NCBI GenBank assembly: GCA_965218935.1
Contig: CBDCMH010000007.1
Location: 496,001 to 560,000, forward strand
Direction: 5' to 3'
DNA length: 64,000 nucleotides
From: JADFOI01 sp965218935
GTDB taxonomy: Bacteria > Acidobacteriota > UBA6911 > RPQK01 > JADFOI01
Shown: piece by piece, positions 44,478 to 53,027 of the stretch
Layout of the letters: the number at the start of each line of letters is the position of its first letter
Position numbering within the stretch: the first letter of the stretch is position 1
Notes under the pieces: generated by a model
Seen by the model: only the letters and a program-made list of their open reading frames with translations
Database searches by the model: none
Told to the model about the DNA's origin: nothing
Made by a program: the position numbers and the translations under genes

Positions 44478-44681
44478 TCAGGTGAAGTTCCCGCGACCGC
44501 AGGCACGTCCGTCGAGTTCCGATGAGGTCCGAGTCGATCCTGCACGGACGGCGAAACTTGAAAGCAGCTTCTCTATTGCAGCCGAACTGCACTCGGGGCA
44601 CTGGATGTCGGTCGTATGGCCAAACACGATCTTTTCAAATTTTGCTTCGCAGTCGCTGCATCGGTACTCGAAGATCGGCAT
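44478..44681 (-). CDS. FmdB-type zinc-ribbon protein
   Basis: 67 residues starting MPIFEYRCSDCEAKFEKIVF, with a second Cys pair in DIQCPECSSAAIEKLLS: the four cysteines bind zinc. The family is a putative regulatory or chaperone-type zinc ribbon. The region downstream to the next gene (about 150 bases) has no supported gene. Confidence 0.8.
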   Translation of the reverse strand: MPIFEYRCSDCEAKFEKIVFGHTTDIQCPECSSAAIEKLLSSFAVRAGSTRTSSELDGRACGRGNFT

Positions 44682-44782
44682 GGGTCAATTATACACGAGG
44701 ACGGTTTTGAAAAGATCCATGGATCAGCCAGACGGGTCAGCATTTGAACCGCTGACAGGATCGTTGCTATGCTTTTGATCCA

Positions 44783-45883
44783 ATGGAAGCGGGCAGATTA
44801 CTCGAGCATTGGCAGGATGAAGGAGATTTTCATTTTCTTTACCTGCAGTTGGCTCAAACCGACAAGACTCCGGACCGCAAGGAATTCTTCACCCAGATGG
44901 CTGCTATTGAGCGACGCCATCAGGACATCTTCGCGCAATTATTGAAAGAGCAGGGAATTCCCCTGCCCGACTTTTCCCCGGCCTTGCGGGTGCGGCTTTT
45001 GGCCTTTTCCGGAAGGGTCTTCGGGGTTGATGCTTTGCTGCCTTCTATAGTTCGGTCCGAAGGCCGAGAAACCCAAGAGTATCTACGAGAGAGTATCCAG
45101 ACGGAGGGAGAGGCGGGAGAGGTTTTTCGCCAGATTGCCAAGGAGAGCGGAGAACACGCTCAGGAGCTCATGAAATTGGCGGACCTGACCGGTGAGCCTT
45201 GGCACCGCGTCAGCAGTGGAGGGTTTCTTCGCAGTGTGGTCTATGGCTTCAACGATGGACTTACAGCCAACTTCGGTCTGGTCATGGCTGTGGTCGGCGC
45301 CCAGGTGGATCACCATGTCCTTCTGGTTTCCGGGTTAGCCGGCATGATTGCCGACTGCCTATCCATGGGTTCGAGTGGATATCTTGCTGCGAAAAGCGAG
45401 CAGGAAGTCTATGCCAATGAGATCCGTATGGAAGAGGAAGAACTAGAGTTGATGCCAGAACTGGAAAAGGAAGAGTTGACGGTCTTGTACCAGGGTCAGG
45501 GCTTGGATGCAGCATCTGCCCGCCAGCGTGCCGAAACGGTTCTAAGAAACAAACCCCAGGCCCTGGAAGAGATGGTTCGACTGGAGTTGGGCCTGAATCC
45601 CAATCAAGCCACCTCGCCCCTGAAGGAGGGGTGGATTACCGGCATGGCAACGGCCGTCGGCGCCTTTTTACCTATTCTTCCGTTCCTCTTTTCAAGAGGA
45701 ACGGTGGCCATTGTCAACAGTTTCCTTCTGAGTATGTTGAGCCACTTTCTGGTGGGTGCGAGTCGCAGTGTCCTTACCGGCCGCGGTGTGATCCGAAGCG
45801 GGATCGACATGTTCGTTGTCGGACTGGGCGTGGCCATCATTGCATATCTCTTCGGCGACATGTTCGTTCGCTTCTTTGTCTGA
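44783..45883 (+). CDS. VIT1/CCC1-family transporter with N-terminal ferritin-like domain (MbfA-like)
   Basis: 366 residues. Residues 1-140 form a ferritin-like helical bundle (EGDFHFLYLQLAQTD, MAAIERRHQDIFAQLL, SGEHAQELM) with Glu/His ligands; the rest has about five membrane helices with VVYGFNDGLTANFGLVMAV and LSMGSSGYLAAKSEQEV. Such fused proteins export iron or manganese and protect against oxidative stress. Start: the first ATG after TTGATCCA is used. Confidence 0.88.
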   Translation: MEAGRLLEHWQDEGDFHFLYLQLAQTDKTPDRKEFFTQMAAIERRHQDIFAQLLKEQGIPLPDFSPALRVRLLAFSGRVFGVDALLPSIVRSEGRETQEYLRESIQTEGEAGEVFRQIAKESGEHAQELMKLADLTGEPWHRVSSGGFLRSVVYGFNDGLTANFGLVMAVVGAQVDHHVLLVSGLAGMIADCLSMGSSGYLAAKSEQEVYANEIRMEEEELELMPELEKEELTVLYQGQGLDAASARQRAETVLRNKPQALEEMVRLELGLNPNQATSPLKEGWITGMATAVGAFLPILPFLFSRGTVAIVNSFLLSMLSHFLVGASRSVLTGRGVIRSGIDMFVVGLGVAIIAYLFGDMFVRFFV

Positions 45884-45978
45884 ATTGCTAGTCATGCGGC
45901 GAGAGAAGTGAGATGGAAACCGGACGGAAAGACTCAATTTGGAAGATTTCTTGCCCAGAACGTTGTCGAAAAAGGCGC

Positions 45979-46332
45979 TCAAGACTCCAGGTACTTCTTT
46001 AGGACAACAGCCCCGTTACGTGCCGTATCTCGGGCTGCAAAGACAAAGGTCACCGCACGTTTCGAACAGATCACTCGCAGGGCAGCGACCAGTTGGTGAT
46101 TTTGCGTCAGTTCTGCCCAGTAACGTTTTTGAAATTCACTCCAACGTTCCGGCCGGTGAGCGAACCATTTCCTCAATTCTGGGCTTGGAGCGATATCCTT
46201 GAACCAGTGATCAATGGCGGCAGCTGTCTTAGTGACTCCGCGTGGCCATAGTCGTTCCACGAGTATGCGGATACCATCACCAGGGTCCGCGTCCTGATAA
46301 GCTCGCTTCAGCTTTATGTTAACTTTTTCCAC
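45979..46332 (-). CDS. DUF488-family protein
   Basis: 117 residues with the DUF488 pattern: KRAYQDADPGDGIRILVERLWPRG at the start, then HWFKDIAPSPELRKWFAHRP and WSEFQKRYWAEL. Function unknown; widespread in bacteria. It is the last gene before a region with a tRNA-Leu remnant. Confidence 0.85.
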   Translation of the reverse strand: MEKVNIKLKRAYQDADPGDGIRILVERLWPRGVTKTAAAIDHWFKDIAPSPELRKWFAHRPERWSEFQKRYWAELTQNHQLVAALRVICSKRAVTFVFAARDTARNGAVVLKKYLES

Positions 46333-46545
46333 AGTCTAAGAGGATGCGCTGAGATGCGTCTCGGTAACCCTATATTTTAAACTTTCCGAGGTGAAAGGCA
46401 ATCAGAATCACCGTCTTGTTTGGCCTTCTCATCCCTATCTGGGGTGAGTTGGAGTGAGTTGGCGGGGGCACACTTCAGGCACAATTGGGCCATTTCGGGG
46501 GTGAGTCGGGGAGACTCGACTTGGATGAAACCTGCGTCAGAGGCG

Positions 46546-46605
46546 TGCCCGGGGAGGGACTCGAACCCTCACGAGGGAAACCCTCACAGGATTTAAGTCC
46601 TGGAA
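46546..46605 (-). pseudogene. degenerate tRNA-Leu (UAA) 3' half
   Basis: On the minus strand the anticodon arm CAGGA-CTTAAA-TCCTG, variable arm GAGGGTTTCCCTC, T arm GAGGG-TTCGAGT-CCCTC and acceptor CCCGGGC-A are recognisable. The anticodon loop lacks one base, the 5' half is absent and no CCA follows. This is not a working tRNA but a fragment, as left at one end of an element integrated in tRNA-Leu. Confidence 0.6.
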
Positions 46606-46651
46606 GCGAGGGTCCGCGGAGGGGGTCTGAATGGGTTACCTACGATGTCCA

Positions 46652-47614
46652 TCACTGTTCAACTTGCCTGAGAAAATCGCGAACGACTTGAGCATAAAGT
46701 TCGGGTTCTTCGAGCATTGTCATGTGTGCGCTCTTTTCGAACACCGCAAGTTTTGATCCAGGAAGCAAGCTTTGATACCAGGCTGTAGCCTCCGGTGTAG
46801 CCTCATCGTATCGTCCGCATGTGAAGAGGGTGGGCACAGAAATTTCGTTTAAGCGATTCGTACGATCGTAGTTCCTGAGATTGCCTGTGCTGTAGAACTC
46901 GCTTGGTCCCCACATGGTCGTGTAAACGTTCTCGCCAAAGTTCGCGAAAGCTTCTTTTAACTCCGCAGGCCATGGATCAAGGCGACATAGATACTGCTTG
47001 TAGAATTCCATGGTTGCTGCCGCATACTCTTCTGAATCAGTGGTTCCAGCCTCTTCGTGACGGTGTAGTATGTCTTGGGTTGCATTCGGAAGTGCTGCAC
47101 GGAGTGCGTTTGCATCTTCAAGCCAGCGCGTGGTACTCAAAGCAGGACTGGCGAGAATAAGACTCAAGACACCCGATGGACGAGTGAGCATATAATCAGC
47201 AGCAAGCATCGTTCCCCAGGAATGCCCCAAGATATGAACCCTTTCGAGGCCGAGTGCTGCGCGGACTTGTACAAGCTCCTCAACGAACCGTTCAATGGTC
47301 CATAGCGACTGATCGGTGGGCCGATCGGATCTTCCGCAGCCGAGTTGGTCATAGAAAATTACCGGGCGCTCATCGGCCAACTGCTCTAGAGGCTTTAGGT
47401 AGTAGCTTGTGGCTCCGGGCCCACCGTGGAGAATCAGGAGGGGCGTGGCTTTGCCCGAGCCCACGATCTGATACCAAACCTTCCCGCCTGGAACATCGAC
47501 GTAGCCTTCTCCGGCAGTGAGGCCGACCTGCACACGGGGACCGTCTATCCCGCACCCCATCGGCAAGCTGGCCAGCAGGATCATTGTGAGTACAATCGGT
47601 AGATGTCTCGCCAT
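46652..47614 (-). CDS. proline iminopeptidase-like alpha/beta hydrolase lipoprotein
   Basis: About 320 residues from MARHLPIVLTMILL, with lipobox ASLPMGC. Hydrolase motifs: oxyanion HGGPGATSYYLKPLEQLAD, FYDQLGCGRSDRP, nucleophile Ser in LGHSWGTMLAADYM, acid in CGRYDEATPEA, His in EKSAHMTMLEEPE. It likely cleaves short peptides or esters outside the cytoplasm. It has a good AAGGAGG before the start. The three bases before it end a kinase fragment, suggesting DNA rearrangement. Confidence 0.88.
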   Translation of the reverse strand: MARHLPIVLTMILLASLPMGCGIDGPRVQVGLTAGEGYVDVPGGKVWYQIVGSGKATPLLILHGGPGATSYYLKPLEQLADERPVIFYDQLGCGRSDRPTDQSLWTIERFVEELVQVRAALGLERVHILGHSWGTMLAADYMLTRPSGVLSLILASPALSTTRWLEDANALRAALPNATQDILHRHEEAGTTDSEEYAAATMEFYKQYLCRLDPWPAELKEAFANFGENVYTTMWGPSEFYSTGNLRNYDRTNRLNEISVPTLFTCGRYDEATPEATAWYQSLLPGSKLAVFEKSAHMTMLEEPELYAQVVRDFLRQVEQ

Positions 47615-47615
47615 A

Positions 47616-47771
47616 TCAACCTCCTTGGCGGTTCTGAGCAAACTTCTCAGGCAGGAACTTCAGGGCCGCATTGCGGCCTAATCGGGTGTCCTCCGCCTTC
47701 CAGACCACACCCATTCGACCGCCGCCCAGCTTCTCTGTGATTTTGTAGTGGGAGAGTGTTTTGCCAATCAT
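47616..47771 (-). pseudogene. Ser/Thr kinase N-terminal fragment
   Basis: 51 residues: TLSHYKITEKLGGGRMGVVW and EDTRLGRNAALKFLPEKFAQ, the glycine loop and ATP-lysine strand of a protein kinase of the type found complete at 56827. The frame stops after NRQGG. Gene pieces of this sort probably arose by recombination between kinase genes. It may still be translated as a short peptide. Confidence 0.7.
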
Positions 47772-47838
47772 TTGTCCTAAGTGAGACAGATGGTAATGAC
47801 CTACAAACAAATTCGTGTCCTCGTGACGATTCAACGCG

Positions 47839-49098
47839 CTACTGCCCGGTCCAGCTAGCCCGCAGTGCAGCGCGGTCGACCTTCTCCCCTCGAAGGTAGA
47901 CGGCCGCGATTCGCCGCGTATTCATGATGTCGTCGAGCGGATTCGCGTCCAGCACAATGAAGTCCGCGCTTTTGCCGGCTTCCACCGTGCCGACGTCAGC
48001 GAGTTGCAGCAGCTCGGCCGGATTGCGGGTCGCAGCCGTGATGACCTCAGCCGGCGACATCCCCGCCGCCACCATGTCCACCATCTCGATGGGCGGCCTC
48101 CAGCCGGTGCTTCCGTCCGTGCCAAAGGCGATCCGGACGCCCGCTGCATGGAGCCTTGCCAGATTGCGGGCCTGGATTCCGAACGCCTCCTGGGCGGCCG
48201 GCCGGTCTGTGCTCGCCTCCTGAAGTTGTTGCAACTCCTCGGCGGGGACGGTCTCGCCAAGCCAATTCATGTCCATCGCCACTCCTTGATCGGGAAGGTT
48301 GGGCACGAGGACCACGTTCGGGCGCTCCTTGAACAGCTCGATGATCTCCTCGTCGATGTCCCTGTCCCGGATTCCATGAGCGAACGCGTCGATGCCCGCC
48401 CGGAGGAGCCCCTTCGCATCCTCGAGCGAAAAGATATGGGCCGTGACGCGGAGGTTGTGCTTGTGGGCCTCGTCGATGATTGCGCCATACAAGGCTGGGC
48501 TCAACTTTTCGTACTGGCCATTTCGGTCGTCGACCCAGATCTTGACCAGATCGACCTTCCTCTCGGCGAGCTCCTGGACGGCCGTCCGGGCCTCGTCTTC
48601 GCTTGTGATCCAGTATGCCTCCTCAGAGCGCCCCGGCTCCGGCGCCGTAATCCCACGTCCTGCGCTGCGCGATCGCGCGGCGTTGGGGATCGTTTCTTCC
48701 CGCACCTGGAACGCCAGATCACCGACATCATGGCCAAGGCTCATCGCCACACCGACCCCGTAGTACGCCAGATGCCGCAACTGATCAACCATTTCCTCTC
48801 GAGTCCCTGCCAGGTGCTTGTGGGTGTCGATGATTGCCGGCATGACGGTCTTGCCGGTCAGATCCACACGCGTCGCGCCCGCCGGAACATCGAGCTGCCC
48901 TCTTCGGCCGACCGCGGTGAACCGATCGTTCTCAACGATGAATGCGGTATCCTCGATGGGCTCGCTGCCATCCCCGACAATGAGCCGCGCCCCTTCGAAC
49001 ACCGTCACGGTTGTCGCCTGCGGCGCCTCGACCGTCTCCGGCGTTGAACAACCCGTCGCCAGTATGAGAGCGATCGAAAATAGACTTGTTACGAACAT
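47839..49098 (-). CDS. amidohydrolase-family lipoprotein
   Basis: About 419 residues from MFVTSLFSIALIL, lipobox LATGC. The metal-dependent hydrolase barrel begins IDTHKHLAGT (usually DTHxH), with Lys in VDLVKIWVDD, His in LRVTAHIFSLEDA and AFAHGIRDRD, Asp in IAFGTDGSTGW. It probably cleaves a dipeptide or imidazolone-type substrate outside the cytoplasm. The frame is open 11 residues further upstream. Its codon use looks more GC-rich than the preceding gene, which may reflect separate origin. Confidence 0.85.
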   Translation of the reverse strand: MFVTSLFSIALILATGCSTPETVEAPQATTVTVFEGARLIVGDGSEPIEDTAFIVENDRFTAVGRRGQLDVPAGATRVDLTGKTVMPAIIDTHKHLAGTREEMVDQLRHLAYYGVGVAMSLGHDVGDLAFQVREETIPNAARSRSAGRGITAPEPGRSEEAYWITSEDEARTAVQELAERKVDLVKIWVDDRNGQYEKLSPALYGAIIDEAHKHNLRVTAHIFSLEDAKGLLRAGIDAFAHGIRDRDIDEEIIELFKERPNVVLVPNLPDQGVAMDMNWLGETVPAEELQQLQEASTDRPAAQEAFGIQARNLARLHAAGVRIAFGTDGSTGWRPPIEMVDMVAAGMSPAEVITAATRNPAELLQLADVGTVEAGKSADFIVLDANPLDDIMNTRRIAAVYLRGEKVDRAALRASWTGQ

Positions 49099-49205
49099 CA
49101 CATGACGCGATTCCGAATGTACACTGCGCATAGAAGCCTCCTTCTGAGAATGGAATTGCGATTATCAATGCGGTTCTACCCGGGCATTGATAGCCACGTA
49201 GAGGG

Positions 49206-49262
49206 GCCGCCCATACCGCCTTCACCAATCTTCTCGATAACTTTGTAAATGGCTGATATCTC
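49206..49262 (-). pseudogene. very short Ser/Thr kinase glycine-loop fragment
   Basis: The minus strand reads VIEKIGEGGMG, the glycine-rich loop of a protein kinase, after IS and a bent SHY-like start. Nothing kinase-like follows. It lies upstream of the amidohydrolase gene. With the fragments at 47616 and the full gene at 56827 it is the third kinase 5' segment in the window. Confidence 0.45.
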
Positions 49263-49486
49263 CCCGAGCATAGAGTTATCCGAATGTTCCCTTGTATGTG
49301 GAGTAGGTCACTTTCAATGCTAAATCTTGAGAGGTGTCAAAGCAATCAAAATTGATCTCTAAATGGGTTTGAGTTGGCTGGAGTGAGCTGGAGTGAGTTT
49401 GCCGCGGCCACACTTTAGACGCAACCCCTGAAGCCTCTCCGCATTTGTGCCTTTGCGGCCAGGGGCGGTTCCCTGTTGACGAAGGT

Positions 49487-50062
49487 CTAGTAGGGGTAAC
49501 CTTGAAGCCTTGGCTTTCCGGGCTTCCACTCCGGTAGGGGAGCGAAATTCTCACGATTTGGCATCTTCACCTTCGGCAAACTCTGGGCGTCGAGTAACTC
49601 GTCCTCCGGTACGACATCGTTCTTGTAGAGCAGAAAGGCCGTCAGCGCGTAGACCTCGTCGGCGGTTAGCGTCCCCTCTGCATTGAGAGGCATGGCGCGA
49701 TTGATGTAGTCCCATACCGTCGTCGCATACGGCGAGCGGATCGGCAGTACTCGCCCCAATTCCCAGGGGTCGACATTTGGCTCCGCTTTAGCTTTTAGCA
49801 AAGTGGGAGCTAGGCCCCCTGCCCCCGTCGCCCCGTGGCATACCGCACACTTTTGGGCGAAGACGGGGGCGCCTTCCTTGGCGGTTCCGCGCCCCGGCGG
49901 GAGTTCCTCTCCCGTAGGGCTGATAGAGATATCCCAGGCACGGATTTCTTCTTCACTCGGGGTGCTTCCCACACCATACGTAAGCTCCTGCGCCAGCGCG
50001 GAGCCCCCGAGGAACATCAAAAACGGGAGAAGCCTAAGAATTCCCATTGTGAACCCGCCCAT
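49487..50062 (-). CDS. SoxD-like mono-heme cytochrome c
   Basis: About 191 residues from MGGFTMGILRLLPFLMFLGG (start could also be five codons in). Signal peptide, then one heme motif CAVCHGATGAGGLAP with Met as likely sixth ligand (NRAMPLNAEGTLTADEVYAL). The gene overlaps the stop of the molybdoenzyme gene, so it is its electron acceptor. SoxD is normally di-heme and longer; SorB-like cytochromes are similar in size. Confidence 0.85.
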   Translation of the reverse strand: MGGFTMGILRLLPFLMFLGGSALAQELTYGVGSTPSEEEIRAWDISISPTGEELPPGRGTAKEGAPVFAQKCAVCHGATGAGGLAPTLLKAKAEPNVDPWELGRVLPIRSPYATTVWDYINRAMPLNAEGTLTADEVYALTAFLLYKNDVVPEDELLDAQSLPKVKMPNRENFAPLPEWKPGKPRLQGYPY

Positions 50063-51284
50063 CGCTGGCGACCCTCCACGGCTGAATGGAATTGTCCCGG
50101 CCTGGCACTCTGTATGACGGATCCAGGGGCACGTTAAAGAACTCGGCGACTTGGGCTCGCGACGGTTGAACCTGGCCCAGTTCGTCCGTGCAGCGCGAAA
50201 GGAGCTCGGTCTCGTTTCCATCCCAATTCCAGTTGAAGCTGAATCGGGTATGCGCCATGCGATATGCCGTCCCCTGAATCTCGGCGTCCATCCAGCGCCG
50301 GCCGCCGTCAGTGGATACCTCCACCCTCTGAATGGCGCCCCCACCGGACCAGGCCAAGCCGCTGATCTCGTAGAATCCGCGGCCGGGCAGCTGCTGTTCC
50401 CCGGAAGGAAAGGTGATGACCGATTTCGGTCCGATCTGGTAACCCAGCGCAGCGTTTTTCGGGTCCTGACTAAGATGCCCGTAGTCGTTGTAGGTCATGT
50501 AATACCGGTCCACCACCTTGATTCGCCTGAGATACTTCGAGTTAAAGATCCCTTCGAAGCCGGGAACCAGCAGCCGCAGCGGAAAACCTTGTTGGGGACG
50601 CACCGCCTCGCCGTTCATGCCGTAGCACACCAGACAGTCGTCCATGGCCTTCTCCATGGGAATGCTCGACGCTCCCTTCACTTCCTCCGCCCCTTCCGCA
50701 ACTATCCAGGACGCCCCGCCTTTCAGGCCGGCCTCCTTGAGCAGCACAGACAGGAGCACTCCGGTCCATTCGGCGCAGCTGGTCATTCCGTGCGTTTCCT
50801 GAACTGTCCTATGCTGGGGCCTCGAACGGTTCCCCGCACACTCGATGAAATGAGGGCGGGTTACGGAAGGGAGACGCTTCAAGTCCTCCATGGCGAAGGT
50901 GAGCGGACGGTCCACCATGCCGTGGATCATGAGACGATGTTCCCGGGGATCGATGTCCGGAATGAAGGAGCCACGGGTGGTCCCCACAAAGTGGAGCGAA
51001 GATGGTGTGATCATCCCCACCGAATCCTGAAGCGGAGCCGCCACATGAAAAACCTTCCCAAAGCCATCGGGCGAAGCCCTACCGCCGGGCGGGTGCGGTA
51101 TGCGTACCGAGGTCACGAAACGGGAGCGCTCGCCATAGGCGACCAGTTCATCGCTGCCCTTGATGAACGTTCCAGATGCTGGTGTCTGGCCGAGCGCGGG
51201 CTCTACTGACCCCAAAGTTAAACCACCGGCCATCGCGGCTGCGCTTTTTAAGAATCCCCTTCGATCAGGTCGTTTCGAACCCAT
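50034..51284 (-). CDS. soxC: SoxC/SorA-like molybdenum sulfite (sulfane) dehydrogenase
   Basis: 416 residues. A Tat signal (DRRGFLKSAAAMAGGLTLG) leads to the oxidoreductase molybdopterin-binding domain with the molybdenum Cys in HFIECAGNRSRPQ, TSCAEWTGVLLSVLLKEAG and the C-terminal dimerisation domain (VEVSTDGGRRWMDAEIQGTA). It oxidises sulfite or sulfane sulfur in the periplasm and passes electrons to the overlapping cytochrome gene. SoxC versus SorA cannot be settled here, as no other sox genes are in the window. Confidence 0.88.
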   Translation of the reverse strand: MGSKRPDRRGFLKSAAAMAGGLTLGSVEPALGQTPASGTFIKGSDELVAYGERSRFVTSVRIPHPPGGRASPDGFGKVFHVAAPLQDSVGMITPSSLHFVGTTRGSFIPDIDPREHRLMIHGMVDRPLTFAMEDLKRLPSVTRPHFIECAGNRSRPQHRTVQETHGMTSCAEWTGVLLSVLLKEAGLKGGASWIVAEGAEEVKGASSIPMEKAMDDCLVCYGMNGEAVRPQQGFPLRLLVPGFEGIFNSKYLRRIKVVDRYYMTYNDYGHLSQDPKNAALGYQIGPKSVITFPSGEQQLPGRGFYEISGLAWSGGGAIQRVEVSTDGGRRWMDAEIQGTAYRMAHTRFSFNWNWDGNETELLSRCTDELGQVQPSRAQVAEFFNVPLDPSYRVPGRDNSIQPWRVASDGRVHNGNS

Positions 51285-51448
51285 GCGTCTCTCCTTCGCA
51301 AATGGAGGTTACCCGGAAATCGCTTCCCGGCAGTTGACTGTTTAGAGAGAAATATACTCCTTAGTCGGCTGTAAGTACAGGCTCCCCCTCACGCTGCAAT
51401 GCAGTTGGGGCTCAATGTTACGCGGGGAAGGTGTGAAAGGCAATGGGA

Positions 51449-52948
51449 CGAATTGCCTCATCAAAAATCTATTCGAAATGGATACGTTGCCTCATTAAAA
51501 AATCTATTCGAAATTGCCTGGCCCTGAGCAGGGGAATAGAAGTGTCCTCCATGAAGGAATGGAGGGCACCAATGAGGTTAACGATGGCAGAAAAGCGTGT
51601 ATTGATCAAAAGTTTTGCCCCCCGCTACCGGAAGAAGGGCAAGAAGGTGAAGGGGGAAGTGTTGACGGAGTTTACCCAAATGACGGGCTACAACCGCTGC
51701 TATGGAGCCTATCTGCTTCGCCACCAGGGCAAGCGGATCCGGTTGAGCCCCAAGCTGGTGGCGGTAGGGGATATCGGCAAGAGAGTACGGCGAGAGCGGG
51801 CCCGCAAATACGACCAGAAAGTTCTAAAGGCGCTGACGATGATCTGGGAGATACTGGACTATTTGTGTGGCAAACGTCTGGTCGCGATTTTGCCGGAAGT
51901 GGTACCCATTTTACAAAGACATGGGGAACTGAAAGTGGATGCCAGCACCCATGAGCGGTTGATGCAGATCAGCGCCGCCACCATCGATCGGCTGCTGGAG
52001 CCCGAAAGGTGCAAGCACCGTCTCAAAGGACGATCCGGAACCAAGCCGGGAACGCTGCTCAAACACCAGATTCCGATCAAGCGTTTCGCCGACTGGCAGG
52101 AGGATCGCCCCGGTTTTGTGGAAGTGGACCTGGTGGGCCATGAGGGAGGCCAGGGTCGGGGGGACTACCTTCAAACCCTGGATGTGACGGACGTGTACAC
52201 GGGCTGGACAGAGGTCCGAGCGGTGCGCAATAAGGCCCAGGTGTGGGTCCTGGAAGCGATGAAGCTGCTTCAGAAGCGCTCGCCCTTCCCTTGGCTGGGG
52301 ATGGCTTCGGACAACGGCAGCGAGTTCATCAACAAGCACTTGATTCGTTTTTGTGAGCAGGAAAAGATCAGCTTCAGCCGAACCCGCCCCTCGCGCAAGA
52401 ATGACAACCCTTATGTGGAGCAGAAAAACTATTCGGTGGTTCGGCGGGCCGTGGGTTATGCTCGCTACGAGGGAGAGCGAGAACAGGAGCTGGTGAACGA
52501 GTTGTACGATCGGCTGCGACTGCAGATCAACTTTTTCAAGCCGGTCATGAAGATGGTGGCCAAGCAACGTCGAGGGTCTCGGATCTGGAAAAAGTATGAT
52601 GTGCCGAAAACTCCCTACCGGAGGATCTGCGAGTCCCCTGAGGTGGCGGACAAGATCAAGCGGGAACTGGCCCGAGAGTATGAGAAGCTCAATCCGGCCC
52701 AGCTGGCACGGCAGATCGGCTGGCTTCAGAATTGCCTTTTGCTCAAACCGACTCCTGAGCAGAAGAAACGATGGGAAACGGGCTGGATGTGAAAATCTTT
52801 CTCTTGCTGCAGGCTGCGGGTGTTGGGCAAGGGGTTGCCACTCCTCTGGTTGGTGCTTTTTACCACCACTTTTTGCAATCCCTTTCGGATAGATTCTTAG
52901 TGAGGCAACGAATACCCTTCGGAATAGATTTTTACGTGAGGCAACGGG
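51449..52948 (+). mobile_element. 1500-bp insertion sequence, copy 2
   Basis: Same element as at 8801, opposite orientation. Starts CGAATTGCCTCATC, ends TGAGGCAACGGG, with a perfect 5-bp target duplication TGGGA (51444-51448 and 52949-52953). The subterminal repeats at each end match copy 1. The two transposases differ at only one or two residues, so both copies are recent. Confidence 0.93.
51572..52792 (+). CDS. rve-type DDE transposase (copy 2)
   Basis: 406 residues from MRLTMAEKRVL with GGAGG upstream. Nearly identical to the copy 1 product (Val to Ile early, Ala to Thr near the end in the WExGWM tail). DDE residues as in copy 1: FVEVDLVGHEGG, MASDNGSEFINKHL, NDNPYVEQKN. Intact and possibly active. 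The open frame begins in the terminal repeat, but the inner start is better supported by the ribosome-binding site. Confidence 0.88.
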   Translation: MRLTMAEKRVLIKSFAPRYRKKGKKVKGEVLTEFTQMTGYNRCYGAYLLRHQGKRIRLSPKLVAVGDIGKRVRRERARKYDQKVLKALTMIWEILDYLCGKRLVAILPEVVPILQRHGELKVDASTHERLMQISAATIDRLLEPERCKHRLKGRSGTKPGTLLKHQIPIKRFADWQEDRPGFVEVDLVGHEGGQGRGDYLQTLDVTDVYTGWTEVRAVRNKAQVWVLEAMKLLQKRSPFPWLGMASDNGSEFINKHLIRFCEQEKISFSRTRPSRKNDNPYVEQKNYSVVRRAVGYARYEGEREQELVNELYDRLRLQINFFKPVMKMVAKQRRGSRIWKKYDVPKTPYRRICESPEVADKIKRELAREYEKLNPAQLARQIGWLQNCLLLKPTPEQKKRWETGWM

Positions 52949-53027
52949 TGGGAATCACAGGGGGTCTAGTTACTGAGTTGTCTGCAGTGGATAGGTGCCA
53001 AAGGCAACGCTCGGAGTAAAGATGCCA

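Noticed and set aside
44344..44601. 85-residue minus-strand frame beside the FmdB-type gene
   Set aside because: Overlaps the zinc-ribbon gene in another frame and lacks a start signal; only its tail looks protein-like.
48004..49047. 347-residue open frame opposite the amidohydrolase gene
   Set aside because: Antisense shadow of a gene with signal peptide and metal-binding motifs.
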